From Bacteroidia bacterium (GTDB lineage: Bacteria; Bacteroidota; Bacteroidia; NS11-12g; UBA955): a DNA stretch of 64,000 bases. The notes beneath the pieces were generated by a model, which was given only the letters and a program-made list of their open reading frames with translations, was not told the origin of the DNA and did no database searches. A program made the position numbers and the translations under genes. Location of the stretch: the NCBI GenBank assembly GCA_023228875.1, contig JALOAG010000002.1, positions 186,001 through 250,000 of the forward strand, read 5' to 3'. Every line of letters starts with the position of its first letter. The stretch's first letter is position 1. Shown here piece by piece: positions 8,847-17,773 of this stretch.

Positions 8847-9818
8847 ATGAAAAGGATTGGGGTTATTACAAGCGGTGGTGATGCACCCGGAATGAATGCG
8901 TGTATTAGAGCGGTTGTGAGAGCTGCTTGTCAACAACAAATACAGGTTTTTGGTATTTTTGGTGGATTACAAGGGTTGATTGATGGTAATATTTCTTTGC
9001 TTCAAACAGGTGATGTGGCAAATATTATACAACGCGGTGGAACTATTTTGCAAAGTTCGCGTAGTGAGGAGTTTAAAACAAAAGAAGGGAGAGCAAAAGC
9101 ATATTCTATTATTCTAAAACATGAAATAGATGGATTGGTATGTATTGGTGGTGATGGCAGTTATAGTGCGATGAAAGTTTTCTATGATGAATTTGCAGTA
9201 CCTTCTGTCGGATGCCCCGGAACCATTGATAATGACATTTTTGGTACTGATTTTACTATTGGATTTGATTCAGCAATTAATACGGTTGTGCAAGCCGTTG
9301 ATAAAATCAGGGATACTGCTGAATCTCATAATAATGTTTTTTTTGTTGAGGTAATGGGAAGACATTCCGGCTATATTGCTTTGTTTTCAGGTATTGCCAG
9401 TGGTGCAGAGTCAATTTTAATGCCTGAAGTGCAGAATGATTTTGAGTTATTGGTGAACAAGTTTAAGAATACCTCCAAACGGAAAAAGAAATTTTCCATA
9501 GTGATTGTTGCAGAAGGCGATGAAGAGGGAAATGCATTGCAAATAGCTGCAAAATTTAAACATATCTTTCCTACGCTTGCACCTAAGGTATCAGTACTTG
9601 GTCATATCCAACGCGGTGGAGCTCCCAGTGCATACGACAGAATTTTAGCCTCCAGAATGGGTGAAGCAGCAGTTACTTCGTTAATTAAAGGTAAACATAA
9701 TGTGGCAGTAGGAGTGATGGCAAACGAAATTGTATTGTCTAATTATTCGGACGCAATCGGAAAGAAAAAAGAACTTGATACTGAATTTGTCAAACTTGCT
9801 GAAAAACTTAGCCTATAA
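8847..9818 (+). CDS. pfkA: ATP-dependent 6-phosphofructokinase
   Basis: Phosphofructokinase of 323 residues, converting fructose 6-phosphate to fructose 1,6-bisphosphate in glycolysis. Motifs: ATP-site ITSGGDAPGMNACIRA (8-22), GGDGS at 101-105, catalytic PGTIDND at 124-130 and MGRHSGYIAL, with QRGGAPSAYDR near residue 255. GGDG followed by Ser, with the TIDND motif, fits the ATP-using bacterial PfkA type rather than a PPi-dependent enzyme. An upstream TATTTTTG (8831-8838) is a candidate -7 box. The stop is followed after 2 bases by recN, so the two are co-transcribed. Confidence 0.95.
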   Translation: MKRIGVITSGGDAPGMNACIRAVVRAACQQQIQVFGIFGGLQGLIDGNISLLQTGDVANIIQRGGTILQSSRSEEFKTKEGRAKAYSIILKHEIDGLVCIGGDGSYSAMKVFYDEFAVPSVGCPGTIDNDIFGTDFTIGFDSAINTVVQAVDKIRDTAESHNNVFFVEVMGRHSGYIALFSGIASGAESILMPEVQNDFELLVNKFKNTSKRKKKFSIVIVAEGDEEGNALQIAAKFKHIFPTLAPKVSVLGHIQRGGAPSAYDRILASRMGEAAVTSLIKGKHNVAVGVMANEIVLSNYSDAIGKKKELDTEFVKLAEKLSL

Positions 9819-9820
9819 CT

Positions 9821-11497
9821 ATGATAACACTCAAAAAACTTACTTTTAGGAGTTTTTTTCTCTTTGAACAGATGGAACTTGAGCCTTCGCAAGGTCTAAA
9901 TATTATTACCGGAGAGTCAGGAGCAGGGAAATCCCTTTTTCTTGAAGGAATTAACTTGTTGTTAGGAGGACGGTTGGATGCCAGTTTGGTTGCCGGTTTG
10001 CAAGATAAAGCAGTACTTGAAGCTGTTTTTGAATGTGATCAAAATGAAAATGTCAAAGAAATTCTTGAAGAAAATGAGTTGGATGATGCAAGCGAACTCA
10101 TTATCAGAAGGGAGTTTAGCCCGGCAGGAAAAAACCGGTGCTTTATCAATGACACTCCTGTTACTGTACAATCTTTAAAATCTTTAGGCGAAAAACTCTG
10201 TGAAGTTCATAGTCAACATGAAACGTACTTCATTAAATCTAATGAATACCAAATTGGAATTTTGGATGTTTTTGCTAAGTCAAATCTGCTTAGAATTGAG
10301 TTTAAAGAGTTATTAAATGAAATTAAAAAAATCAAGAATCAGGTGCAAGATATTGAGGCACGAAAGGCTAATGCAATCAAAGAGCAAGAGTTTAATAACT
10401 ACTTAATTAACGAACTCAAAGCTGCAAACTTAGTAGATGTTGCTGAGGAAGAAATGTTGGAAGAAGAACAGAAATTACTCGCAAATGCAGCTGATATAGT
10501 TAAGTTGACAGAAGCAGTATCCTATGGAGTAGAAGGTAGTGAGCATAGTTTAGATTCTTTTGTTGCTGAACTAAGAGCAAAATTCAAGTCTTTGACTCAA
10601 ATTAGTCATTTGTTTGAAGATGATTATCAGCGATTTGAAAGTGCTTGGATAGAATTAAAAGAGGTTGCAAGGGACATTAATAGGAAAGGTGGAAATATTT
10701 CTGTTGACTCTGGTCGTTTACAAGAAGTAGAAGATAGGCTTGGAATGATTCAAAACCTCAAACGAAAACATGGTGTAACATCAATTCAGGAGTTAGTGGA
10801 AATAAAAACTAAACTCACTCAAAATGCACTTGATTTCGAAAGTTTGGAAAGTAAGTTACACGAGCTGTTGAATCAACTGGAAGTATTGGAAGCTAACTTA
10901 TTGAAAAAGGCCTCAGAAATTACAGCACTTAGAAGAAAACACGCACCTTTGGTTTCAAATAGTGTAAAGAAGATTCTTGCAGAGTTAGAGATTCCATCTG
11001 CTGAATTTATTATCAAAATTGAAGATTTAAACAGAAGTGAATGGACACACTTGGGACCCAATGAAGTTACATTCTTGTTTTCTGCAAATGCCGGTGTTGA
11101 ACCTCAAAAATTGGAAAGTGTGGCATCAGGAGGTGAATTGTCAAGGTTGATGTTGAGCTTTAAAACAGTTGCAGAAGGAGAGGAATATGTTACAATCTTT
11201 GATGAAATTGATACCGGAGTCTCAGGTGAAACTGCAATGAAAGTTGGAAAATTAATTGCGAAAATGGGGCAATATTCTCAATTGTTTGTGATTACTCATC
11301 TTCCTCAAGTAGCATCAAAAGGCAATAGTCATTTTTTAATTAAGAAAAGTGCTCACAATGACAAGTCAGTTTCAGCAATAGAAAATCTGCAAGGACAAAG
11401 CAGGGTGTTGGAAGTTGCAAGACTATTAAGTGGAAAAGAGCCTGGCGAAAAAGCCATTAAGAATGCAGAGGAATTACTGAAAACTGCTCTTAGTTAG
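9821..11497 (+). CDS. recN: DNA repair protein RecN
   Basis: SMC-like ATPase involved in double-strand break repair, 558 residues, the usual length. Walker A is GESGAGKS at 31-38, the middle is a long coiled coil (about 150-370), the ABC signature reads VASGGELSRLMLSFK, and Walker B is TIFDEIDTGVSGETA, followed by the switch His in VITHLPQVAS. It starts 2 bases after pfkA. Its 3' end overlaps the convergent sorting-domain gene by 8 bases. Confidence 0.95.
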   Translation: MITLKKLTFRSFFLFEQMELEPSQGLNIITGESGAGKSLFLEGINLLLGGRLDASLVAGLQDKAVLEAVFECDQNENVKEILEENELDDASELIIRREFSPAGKNRCFINDTPVTVQSLKSLGEKLCEVHSQHETYFIKSNEYQIGILDVFAKSNLLRIEFKELLNEIKKIKNQVQDIEARKANAIKEQEFNNYLINELKAANLVDVAEEEMLEEEQKLLANAADIVKLTEAVSYGVEGSEHSLDSFVAELRAKFKSLTQISHLFEDDYQRFESAWIELKEVARDINRKGGNISVDSGRLQEVEDRLGMIQNLKRKHGVTSIQELVEIKTKLTQNALDFESLESKLHELLNQLEVLEANLLKKASEITALRRKHAPLVSNSVKKILAELEIPSAEFIIKIEDLNRSEWTHLGPNEVTFLFSANAGVEPQKLESVASGGELSRLMLSFKTVAEGEEYVTIFDEIDTGVSGETAMKVGKLIAKMGQYSQLFVITHLPQVASKGNSHFLIKKSAHNDKSVSAIENLQGQSRVLEVARLLSGKEPGEKAIKNAEELLKTALS

Positions 11498-11858
11498 CTC
11501 TTACAATGATTCTTTGCGTAGTTTGCTTATACCCTTTGGTAACTCTCACAATGTAAATACCACTGGAAAGGTCTTCCATTTCAACACGAAATTTACCGTC
11601 CATAGTTTTTTGAACTGTATAAGCAATATTGCTACCAATCAGGTTAACTATCTTAATGTTAATTTCATTTATTTCAGTAGCCTCAGGTATTGCAATAAAA
11701 AAATAACCTTCTTTGATTTCAGAAGGATATATTTTAGCTTTCAAATCCTCGTTTGAATTTGTAATTACATCGGGTTGTTGAGCGTAAATACTTGGTAGTG
11801 AAGCACTCATCATAAAGGTTAATGAAAGCAAAAATTGAAAAAGTATTCTTTTGTTCAT
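11490..11858 (-). CDS. Exported protein consisting of a T9SS sorting domain only
   Basis: About 122 residues. A signal peptide (MNKRILFQFLL... ending SIYAQ) is followed by a single beta-sandwich with the pattern of a T9SS type A C-terminal sorting domain: KIYPSEIKEGYFFI, INIKIVNLIG, then DLSSGIYIVRV and a basic QRIIV ending. There is no room for a cargo domain. The frame extends to a TTG at 11876, but the ATG at 11858 gives a proper signal peptide. It overlaps recN by 8 bases at the 3' end. It could be a remnant of a larger gene or a real small exported protein. Confidence 0.75.
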   Translation of the reverse strand: MNKRILFQFLLSLTFMMSASLPSIYAQQPDVITNSNEDLKAKIYPSEIKEGYFFIAIPEATEINEINIKIVNLIGSNIAYTVQKTMDGKFRVEMEDLSSGIYIVRVTKGYKQTTQRIIVRAN

Positions 11859-12077
11859 ACGCAATAATTGTTTCAAATATTATACCACAAAATTAAGTTA
11901 ATTTTTTTATGCTATTGACCATTTTTTATCTACCATCTTGAAGAGGAAAAAGTATAAATCCTATTGCATGATATGTAGTAATCAGTAAATCAATCAGATG
12001 CGAAATGAGTGAGTATATTGTATATTAGACAATATGTCTAAAGTCAAAGATGTACAACGTGTTGAAATAGTGTTTTT

Positions 12078-13574
12078 CTATAAAGGTGCTTTAGGTTGAA
12101 CCATCACCGTTCTTTCTTTTTCAATAATTACTTGCCCGGCTTTTAGATTTTTCCCTTTTCTGACATATTTTCTTTCGGTAACTATGACAGGCAGCAATGC
12201 TTGATTCTTTCCTTTAGAATACCACGCAGCCCAAGAAGCAGCAGTTATAACCACATTTTCAGGAATAATTTCTTGTGGATTGCTGCGCTTAATAAGGACA
12301 TGTGAACCGGAATAATCTTTTGCATGGAGCCAATAATCATTTTTGTTTGAGTATTGTGCCAGCATCTGATCGTTGGATTTATCATTTTTACCAATCCTGA
12401 TAATATACTTGCCAATTTTGAATTCGCGGAAGGGTAGGTGTAGCGCATCTTCTTGTTTATCGGATATTTTCAAGAATCCCTTCAGTTCCTTGTAGGTTTG
12501 GAGAGAATTTATGTGTTCAATCTCGCTCTGTAATACTTTAATTTGCTTTGTGAGGCTTTCTATTTTTTCTTGAGTGATTGCTATTTCTTGTTTAATGCCG
12601 CTATTTTTTTTGTATAATTTCTCTGCGTATTTGGTAGGATTTTGAATGTTTTCAGGTAAGCGAATTGTAATTGATTGATTTGTATAGAAATCAAATGCTA
12701 CTATTGTTGTTTTTCCATCCGAAAACAAATGCAAATGAGCCATGATAATGTCTGCAATTTCCTTTGGAGAGCGTTGTGTTTGTAGCTGTTTAAGATAGTT
12801 GGAGGCAGCTTCTATAGTTTTTGTTTTCTTTTTCAAAACATGTTCCTTTGACTGTAAGAGACTTGTTTTGAGTTGCTCTATTCTGTTTATACGTACTGAA
12901 TTGACATAAAATGACCTGAGTTCCTCAAGCAACTCGGATGAATTTTGAGTGTTTTGAGTTGGAATGAGTCTGTTTTGATTGTCATTAAAATGCCATGCAA
13001 TAATTATTGACGAGGTAAAATGTACTAGTTCTTCACCGTAATTCAACTCTTTAGTAGGAAACCATGCAGCAATCTCGGCAGGGATGAACTGCAATGACTG
13101 AATAGGAATAGTTGTATTTATTGCAATAGCTCTGTCAGCAAGTATTTGAGCAATCGTGATTTGTTTATCTGCTTCTAGGTTAAATCTGAAAATTTCTTTT
13201 GGTAAAGTTTCATGTGTAGCATAAAAGAAGATATTGGAGTGTCGCCCGAAGAACCTGAATACGAGTTTTGAGGTATCTTCAAATTCCAGAAAGAAAACCC
13301 TTTCATACAAAACAGTCTGAACATTTACCACTCTCTGTCCCCACAAATGTTTGAATCGAACCTGTGCTTCTTTGTGATGTTCCGCTTGGTTTTGGAATAG
13401 GGCATAATAGCAATTGCCTTTGATAAACGTAAGTTTTAATGCAGTCGAGCCTTCAAAATTCAGTACAAGCTCATCGCTCTTGACACCGTAAGCTGATTGA
13501 AGTTTTGCTTTTAACAGTAATGCCTTGATTGCATTTGTAAAATCCTTTAAAAAAAAATAGTTGTGAATCAGCAT
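12078..13574 (-). CDS. rqcH: NFACT family protein, RqcH/Rqc2-like
   Basis: A 498-residue protein with the NFACT layout: N-terminal NFACT-N/FbpA-like domain (1 to about 270), a central coiled coil (about 280-370) and a C-terminal NFACT-R (DUF814) domain. The latter contains IRIGKNDKSNDQMLAQYS, DYWLHAKDYSGSHVLI and ERKYVRKGKNLKAGQV. Homologues (bacterial RqcH, eukaryotic Rqc2) bind stalled large ribosomal subunits and recruit alanyl-tRNA to tag nascent chains. Some Gram-positive relatives were called fibronectin-binding proteins. Function here is inferred from family only. ATG at 13574; the DUF4834 gene lies 31 bases upstream on the same strand. Confidence 0.85.
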   Translation of the reverse strand: MLIHNYFFLKDFTNAIKALLLKAKLQSAYGVKSDELVLNFEGSTALKLTFIKGNCYYALFQNQAEHHKEAQVRFKHLWGQRVVNVQTVLYERVFFLEFEDTSKLVFRFFGRHSNIFFYATHETLPKEIFRFNLEADKQITIAQILADRAIAINTTIPIQSLQFIPAEIAAWFPTKELNYGEELVHFTSSIIIAWHFNDNQNRLIPTQNTQNSSELLEELRSFYVNSVRINRIEQLKTSLLQSKEHVLKKKTKTIEAASNYLKQLQTQRSPKEIADIIMAHLHLFSDGKTTIVAFDFYTNQSITIRLPENIQNPTKYAEKLYKKNSGIKQEIAITQEKIESLTKQIKVLQSEIEHINSLQTYKELKGFLKISDKQEDALHLPFREFKIGKYIIRIGKNDKSNDQMLAQYSNKNDYWLHAKDYSGSHVLIKRSNPQEIIPENVVITAASWAAWYSKGKNQALLPVIVTERKYVRKGKNLKAGQVIIEKERTVMVQPKAPL

Positions 13575-13605
13575 AGGAGTCAGAAAGATTATGGAGAAAC
13601 CGGGA

Positions 13606-13794
13606 TTACTTTATCTCTTCATAATCAACGTATTCTCCATCTTTGTTGCGGTCGTTTGAGTGGTCATTGTCATGATTGGTTTCAGTATCTTTTTGCTCAT
13701 CATGCTGCTGTTTATTGATTGTAAACATGTTTTTGAGCAATTTCCAGCCATAATAAAGAATGACTGCATATAATAATGTTCTGAATATTCCCAT
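13606..13794 (-). CDS. DUF4834 family small membrane protein
   Basis: A 62-residue protein. One N-terminal membrane segment (GIFRTLLYAVILYYGWKLL) is followed by an acidic, Asn/Asp-rich tail ending GEYVDYEEIK. The tail and size match DUF4834, a small Bacteroidota family of unknown role. The ATG at 13794 is 2 bases downstream of the carB stop, so it is very probably co-transcribed with carB and possibly with the NFACT gene. Confidence 0.7.
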   Translation of the reverse strand: MGIFRTLLYAVILYYGWKLLKNMFTINKQQHDEQKDTETNHDNDHSNDRNKDGEYVDYEEIK

Positions 13795-13796
13795 GA

Positions 13797-16622
13797 TTAT
13801 CGACTTAAATACATACTCTTTTTCTTATCAAGTTCTCTGAAATAAGGGTCTTTCAAATGTTTGATAAAATAGATGGATTCTCCGGTGGACTTCATTTCCG
13901 GTCCTAATTCCATATTGACATTTGGAAATTTATTAAATGAAAATACAGGCAGTTTGATTGCATACCCTTCCATTTCCGGATTGATGTCAAATTCCTTCAA
14001 TTTATGAGTGCCTAACATCACTTTCGTAGCAATATTTACATAAGGGATTTTGTATGCTTTGCAAATAAAAGGAACCGTTCTTGATGCTCGCGGATTTGCT
14101 TCAATAACATAAACATTTTCATTTTTGATTGCGAATTGAATATTTAGCAAGCCTTTTACGTGCAATGCTTTAGCGAGTTTAATTGCGTAATCTTGCATGT
14201 CTGCTTGCACTTTTTGTGATAGACTATAACAAGGCAGTACCGCGCAGGAATCCCCTGAATGTATGCCGGCAGGTTCAATGTGTTCCATCATGCCAATCAC
14301 AATACTGTCTTCGCCATCACATATTACATCACATTCAGCTTCTTCTGCTCTGTCTAAGAAATGGTCTATCAATACTCTATTACCGGGGAGGTCGCCTAAG
14401 AGATGAATTACTGCACTTTCTAATTCTTCATCATTGATGACAATCTTCATGCCTTGTCCTCCCAAAACATACGATGGTCGAACTAATACAGGGTAGCCCA
14501 CTTGATTTGCAATTACAATCGCTTCGTCTGCTGTCTCTGCCACTCCATATTTGGGATAAGGAATATCCAAGTCTTTTAATAAATCAGAAAAACTGCCTCT
14601 GTCTTCTGCCAGATCCATGTCATGGAATGACGTACCAATGATTTTAATGCCTTCCTCATTTAGCTTTTCAGCTAATTTTAATGCTGTTTGACCGCCTAAC
14701 TGAACAATTACCCCTTCAGGTTTTTCAAACTCAATGATTTCTTTAATGTTTTCCCAGAAAACGGGTTCAAAATAAAGTTTGTCGGCTGTGTTAAAATCTG
14801 TTGAAACGGTTTCAGGGTTACAGTTAATCATGATTGCTTCATAGCCCATTTCTTGACAAGCATAAATCCCATGTACGCAGGAGTAATCAAATTCTATCCC
14901 TTGACCGATTCTATTTGGACCGGAACCCAAGATGATAATTTTCTTTTTGTCTGACTTCACACTATCATTATATCCTCCTTCTTCAAATGTTGAATAAAAA
15001 TAATTTGTTGGCGAAGTGAATTCAGCTGCGCATGTATCAACCATCTTAAAGACTCTCTTAATACCCAACTGATGACGTTTTGCATACACATCATCTTCGG
15101 TGCAATTTTTCAATATATAAGCTAATTGGTAATCTGAATATCCCTTTTGTTTTGCTTCCAACATCATCTCATAAGGGATATTTTCTAAGGTATAACGCTT
15201 AATCTCCTTTTCTGTATCAACCAAATCCTTAATTTGTTCGAGATACCATTTGTCAATTTTTGTAATCTTATAAATGGTGGACAAAGGAACGCCAAGGGCA
15301 ATCGCTTCTTTTATGAGGAATATCCTGTCCCAAGAAGGGTTTTCCAGTCCGGCAATAATTTTCTCTAAATTTACATTGCCAAAAGTGCCGTCTGCACCTA
15401 AGCCGTATTTGCGAATCTCTAATGATTGACAAGCCTTTTGTAAAGCTTCTTGGAAAGTTCTGCCAATACTCATAACCTCTCCAACTGCTTTCATTTGCAG
15501 TCCGAGGGTAGTGTCAGCGCCTTTAAATTTGTCAAAATTCCAACGTGGTATTTTTACTATTACATAGTCTTGTACAGGCTCAAAGAAAGCAGAAGTAGTC
15601 TGGGTTACAGGATTTTTAAGTTCATCCAAAGAGTATCCAATGGCTAATTTAGCTGCAATTTTGGCAATTGGGTATCCTGTTGCTTTGGATGCAAGTGCAG
15701 ACGAACGACTTACCCTAGGATTGATTTCAATAGCAATAATTTCTTCAGTCTCAGGATTAAGTGCAAATTGTACATTACAACCACCGGCAAAGTTTCCTAT
15801 ACTTTTTAACATCTTAAATGCAGTATCACGCATCCTTTGATATGCTACTTCGCTCAAGGTTAATGCAGGGGCTATGGTAATGGAATCTCCTGTATGAATA
15901 CCCATAGGGTCAAGGTTCTCAATGGTACAAACAACAATCATGTTGTCTTTTGGGTCTCTTATTACTTCCAATTCATACTCAAGCCAACCCAAAACAGCTT
16001 GTTCTACTAACACTTCATGTGTAGGAGAGGCTTCAAGTCCGCGTTTGAGTGCTTCATCTAACTCTTCTTTATTGTGTACAAATCCGCCACCATAACCTCC
16101 CAGCGTATAAGAAGGGCGGATAACCAAAGGAAACCCCACACGTTGTGCAATATCTTTACCTTCTAAAAAAGAATTTGCGGTTTCTGCCTTTGCAACTCCC
16201 ACACCTAATTCTATCATTAACTGTCTGAATTCTTCTCTGTCTTCAGTTTTGTCTATTGCAGCAAGGTCAACGCCAATGATTTTGATATCGTATTTTTCCC
16301 ATATTCCTAAGTCTCCCGCTTCTTTACATAAATTCAATGCGGTCTGCCCTCCCATAGTAGGAAGCACCGCATCAATAGGTACTTCAGTTAAAATTTTCTC
16401 AATTGACTCAACTGTAAGTGGTAATAAATAAATATTATCGGCAGTACTTGGGTCAGTCATAATGGTTGCAGGGTTAGAATTGATCAGTGTTACGGTAATG
16501 CCTTCTTCGCGAAGACTGCGTGCTGCTTGGCTTCCTGAATAGTCGAATTCGCAAGCTTGTCCAATGATAATGGGTCCTGAACCTATGATGAGTACTGATT
16601 TTATCGAGTTGTTTTTTGGCAT
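13797..16622 (-). CDS. carB: Carbamoyl-phosphate synthase large subunit (without C-terminal MGS domain)
   Basis: Makes carbamoyl phosphate from bicarbonate, ammonia from the small subunit and two ATP, for pyrimidine and arginine synthesis. It has 941 residues with two homologous ATP-grasp halves, beginning SVLIIGSGPIIIGQACEFDYSG and, about residue 560, KIIILGSGPNRIGQGIEFDYS. Each half has its own PSYxLGG(Y/Q)G loop and NPR motif (EINPRVSRSSALASK, EANPRASRTVPF). The protein stops right after the second synthetase domain, so the roughly 130-residue MGS-like regulatory domain of E. coli CarB is absent. I believe this short form is common in Bacteroidota. carA is not in the window. pyrC lies about 1.1 kb away, divergent. 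Confidence 0.96.
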   Translation of the reverse strand: MPKNNSIKSVLIIGSGPIIIGQACEFDYSGSQAARSLREEGITVTLINSNPATIMTDPSTADNIYLLPLTVESIEKILTEVPIDAVLPTMGGQTALNLCKEAGDLGIWEKYDIKIIGVDLAAIDKTEDREEFRQLMIELGVGVAKAETANSFLEGKDIAQRVGFPLVIRPSYTLGGYGGGFVHNKEELDEALKRGLEASPTHEVLVEQAVLGWLEYELEVIRDPKDNMIVVCTIENLDPMGIHTGDSITIAPALTLSEVAYQRMRDTAFKMLKSIGNFAGGCNVQFALNPETEEIIAIEINPRVSRSSALASKATGYPIAKIAAKLAIGYSLDELKNPVTQTTSAFFEPVQDYVIVKIPRWNFDKFKGADTTLGLQMKAVGEVMSIGRTFQEALQKACQSLEIRKYGLGADGTFGNVNLEKIIAGLENPSWDRIFLIKEAIALGVPLSTIYKITKIDKWYLEQIKDLVDTEKEIKRYTLENIPYEMMLEAKQKGYSDYQLAYILKNCTEDDVYAKRHQLGIKRVFKMVDTCAAEFTSPTNYFYSTFEEGGYNDSVKSDKKKIIILGSGPNRIGQGIEFDYSCVHGIYACQEMGYEAIMINCNPETVSTDFNTADKLYFEPVFWENIKEIIEFEKPEGVIVQLGGQTALKLAEKLNEEGIKIIGTSFHDMDLAEDRGSFSDLLKDLDIPYPKYGVAETADEAIVIANQVGYPVLVRPSYVLGGQGMKIVINDEELESAVIHLLGDLPGNRVLIDHFLDRAEEAECDVICDGEDSIVIGMMEHIEPAGIHSGDSCAVLPCYSLSQKVQADMQDYAIKLAKALHVKGLLNIQFAIKNENVYVIEANPRASRTVPFICKAYKIPYVNIATKVMLGTHKLKEFDINPEMEGYAIKLPVFSFNKFPNVNMELGPEMKSTGESIYFIKHLKDPYFRELDKKKSMYLSR

Positions 16623-16646
16623 TTAATATTGTATTTAAAAATCGTG

Positions 16647-16654
16647 CAAAGTTA
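16647..16654 (-). promoter_or_regulatory. Putative -7 box of carB
   Basis: The minus strand reads TAACTTTG, matching TAnnTTTG, 24 bases before the carB ATG. No clean -33 TTG at the expected spacing was seen, so this is a partial match. Confidence 0.4.
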
Positions 16655-16712
16655 CGAAAACATGAGTTTTATCCGGTCATGTTTATATCTTGTTGATGTT
16701 GTCCTCTATTGT

Positions 16713-17657
16713 TTAGATTGTAGGGTATTTCTTGAAGCTTCCAATCTCTACAAATTCTAATCGCGAAATTTTAGGATTGTACTTGGAAACCCTGATGATA
16801 GGTTGCTTGTGTGTCATCAAATACACCACTTTTTCTTCTGAATATTCATTGGTTGACTTATAGATTAATTCTCCGTTGCCATAATATGAATAGACAATTT
16901 TATTGTGGGAATACTGTACATTTAAGGGTTGGATTAATACGCTGTAGTGGGAGAGGTGGTATTGCTTTTTGAATGTGTTTAACCCAAAAATACTAATCGG
17001 TGCGGTAATGATGATAATAATAAAAAGCGAAACGGTTGTTTTTTCATAAGGGTATTTGAGTGCTTTGCCTATGATATTCAATGCTCTTAGATGAATAAAA
17101 AGGTGATTGAAGAAGAAGAAAGTTGAAATTCCGAAAATAAAAAAGCCAATAATGATCATGAAATAGTCAATTCTGGCTTCGTTTACAAACCAGTTGTTAA
17201 ATACATATAAGTACCCTGAAAGAGCCGCTAAAACCAGTATGGAATAACGTATTTTGTGATTCAGTACTTTCTGGCGGTTTTTAAATAATCGCAAATATCC
17301 CAAGCGTTTTATACGCAGGTCGTTTTCAATCTTTTGGCGTATTTCTTCAACAGACATTTGCGCTCTGCGTCCATATTTTCTTTCTTCAACCTTGTTTTTC
17401 TTTTGTTCTTCAATAACAGCAGATAGCAGTAAGTCGTATTTCATCCGTTCTCTGGGGTTGCTCAAAATATTGTACCCTTTGGTAACAATTTTAAAATACT
17501 CTTCAGCATTTTCTTCTTGTGGCATTTTGTCGGGATGGTATTTCAAAGCAATCTTGCGATAGGCTTGTTGAATCTCTTTGAGTCCTGCCTTCTCAGAAAT
17601 CTGCAATAGCTTATAGTAGTTGTGAAATGACAAAAGTGGTGCTTGTTTGTGAGGCAA
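16713..17657 (-). CDS. J-domain membrane protein
   Basis: Up to 314 residues. An N-terminal J domain (about 12-75) contains NYYKLLQIS, AYRKIALKYHPDKMP with the HPD motif, and the DnaJ-like NILSNPRERMKYD. A basic linker and three or four hydrophobic segments (about 130-220) follow, then a soluble tail. It should be a membrane-anchored DnaK co-chaperone. There is no ATG: either TTG at 17657 or TTG at 17633 (giving SFHNYYKLL right at the J domain) must be the start. It has none of the zinc-finger repeats of true DnaJ. It is divergent from pyrC. Confidence 0.8.
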   Translation of the reverse strand: MPHKQAPLLSFHNYYKLLQISEKAGLKEIQQAYRKIALKYHPDKMPQEENAEEYFKIVTKGYNILSNPRERMKYDLLLSAVIEEQKKNKVEERKYGRRAQMSVEEIRQKIENDLRIKRLGYLRLFKNRQKVLNHKIRYSILVLAALSGYLYVFNNWFVNEARIDYFMIIIGFFIFGISTFFFFNHLFIHLRALNIIGKALKYPYEKTTVSLFIIIIITAPISIFGLNTFKKQYHLSHYSVLIQPLNVQYSHNKIVYSYYGNGELIYKSTNEYSEEKVVYLMTHKQPIIRVSKYNPKISRLEFVEIGSFKKYPTI

Positions 17658-17761
17658 ATGTAGTTTTTATGATAACAGAATTTGCGGTTAGATTATTTGA
17701 CTTATAGAGAAATATGTGATAAAAACTGTTGTTTGTCTATCTGTATGCAATTGTAAACTGA

Positions 17762-17769
17762 TACCTTTG
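17762..17769 (+). promoter_or_regulatory. Putative -7 box of pyrC
   Basis: TACCTTTG matches TAnnTTTG and sits 4 bases before the first pyrC ATG, suggesting a leaderless transcript or use of a downstream ATG. No -33 TTG at 19 bases was seen. Confidence 0.4.
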
Positions 17770-17773
17770 CCTC

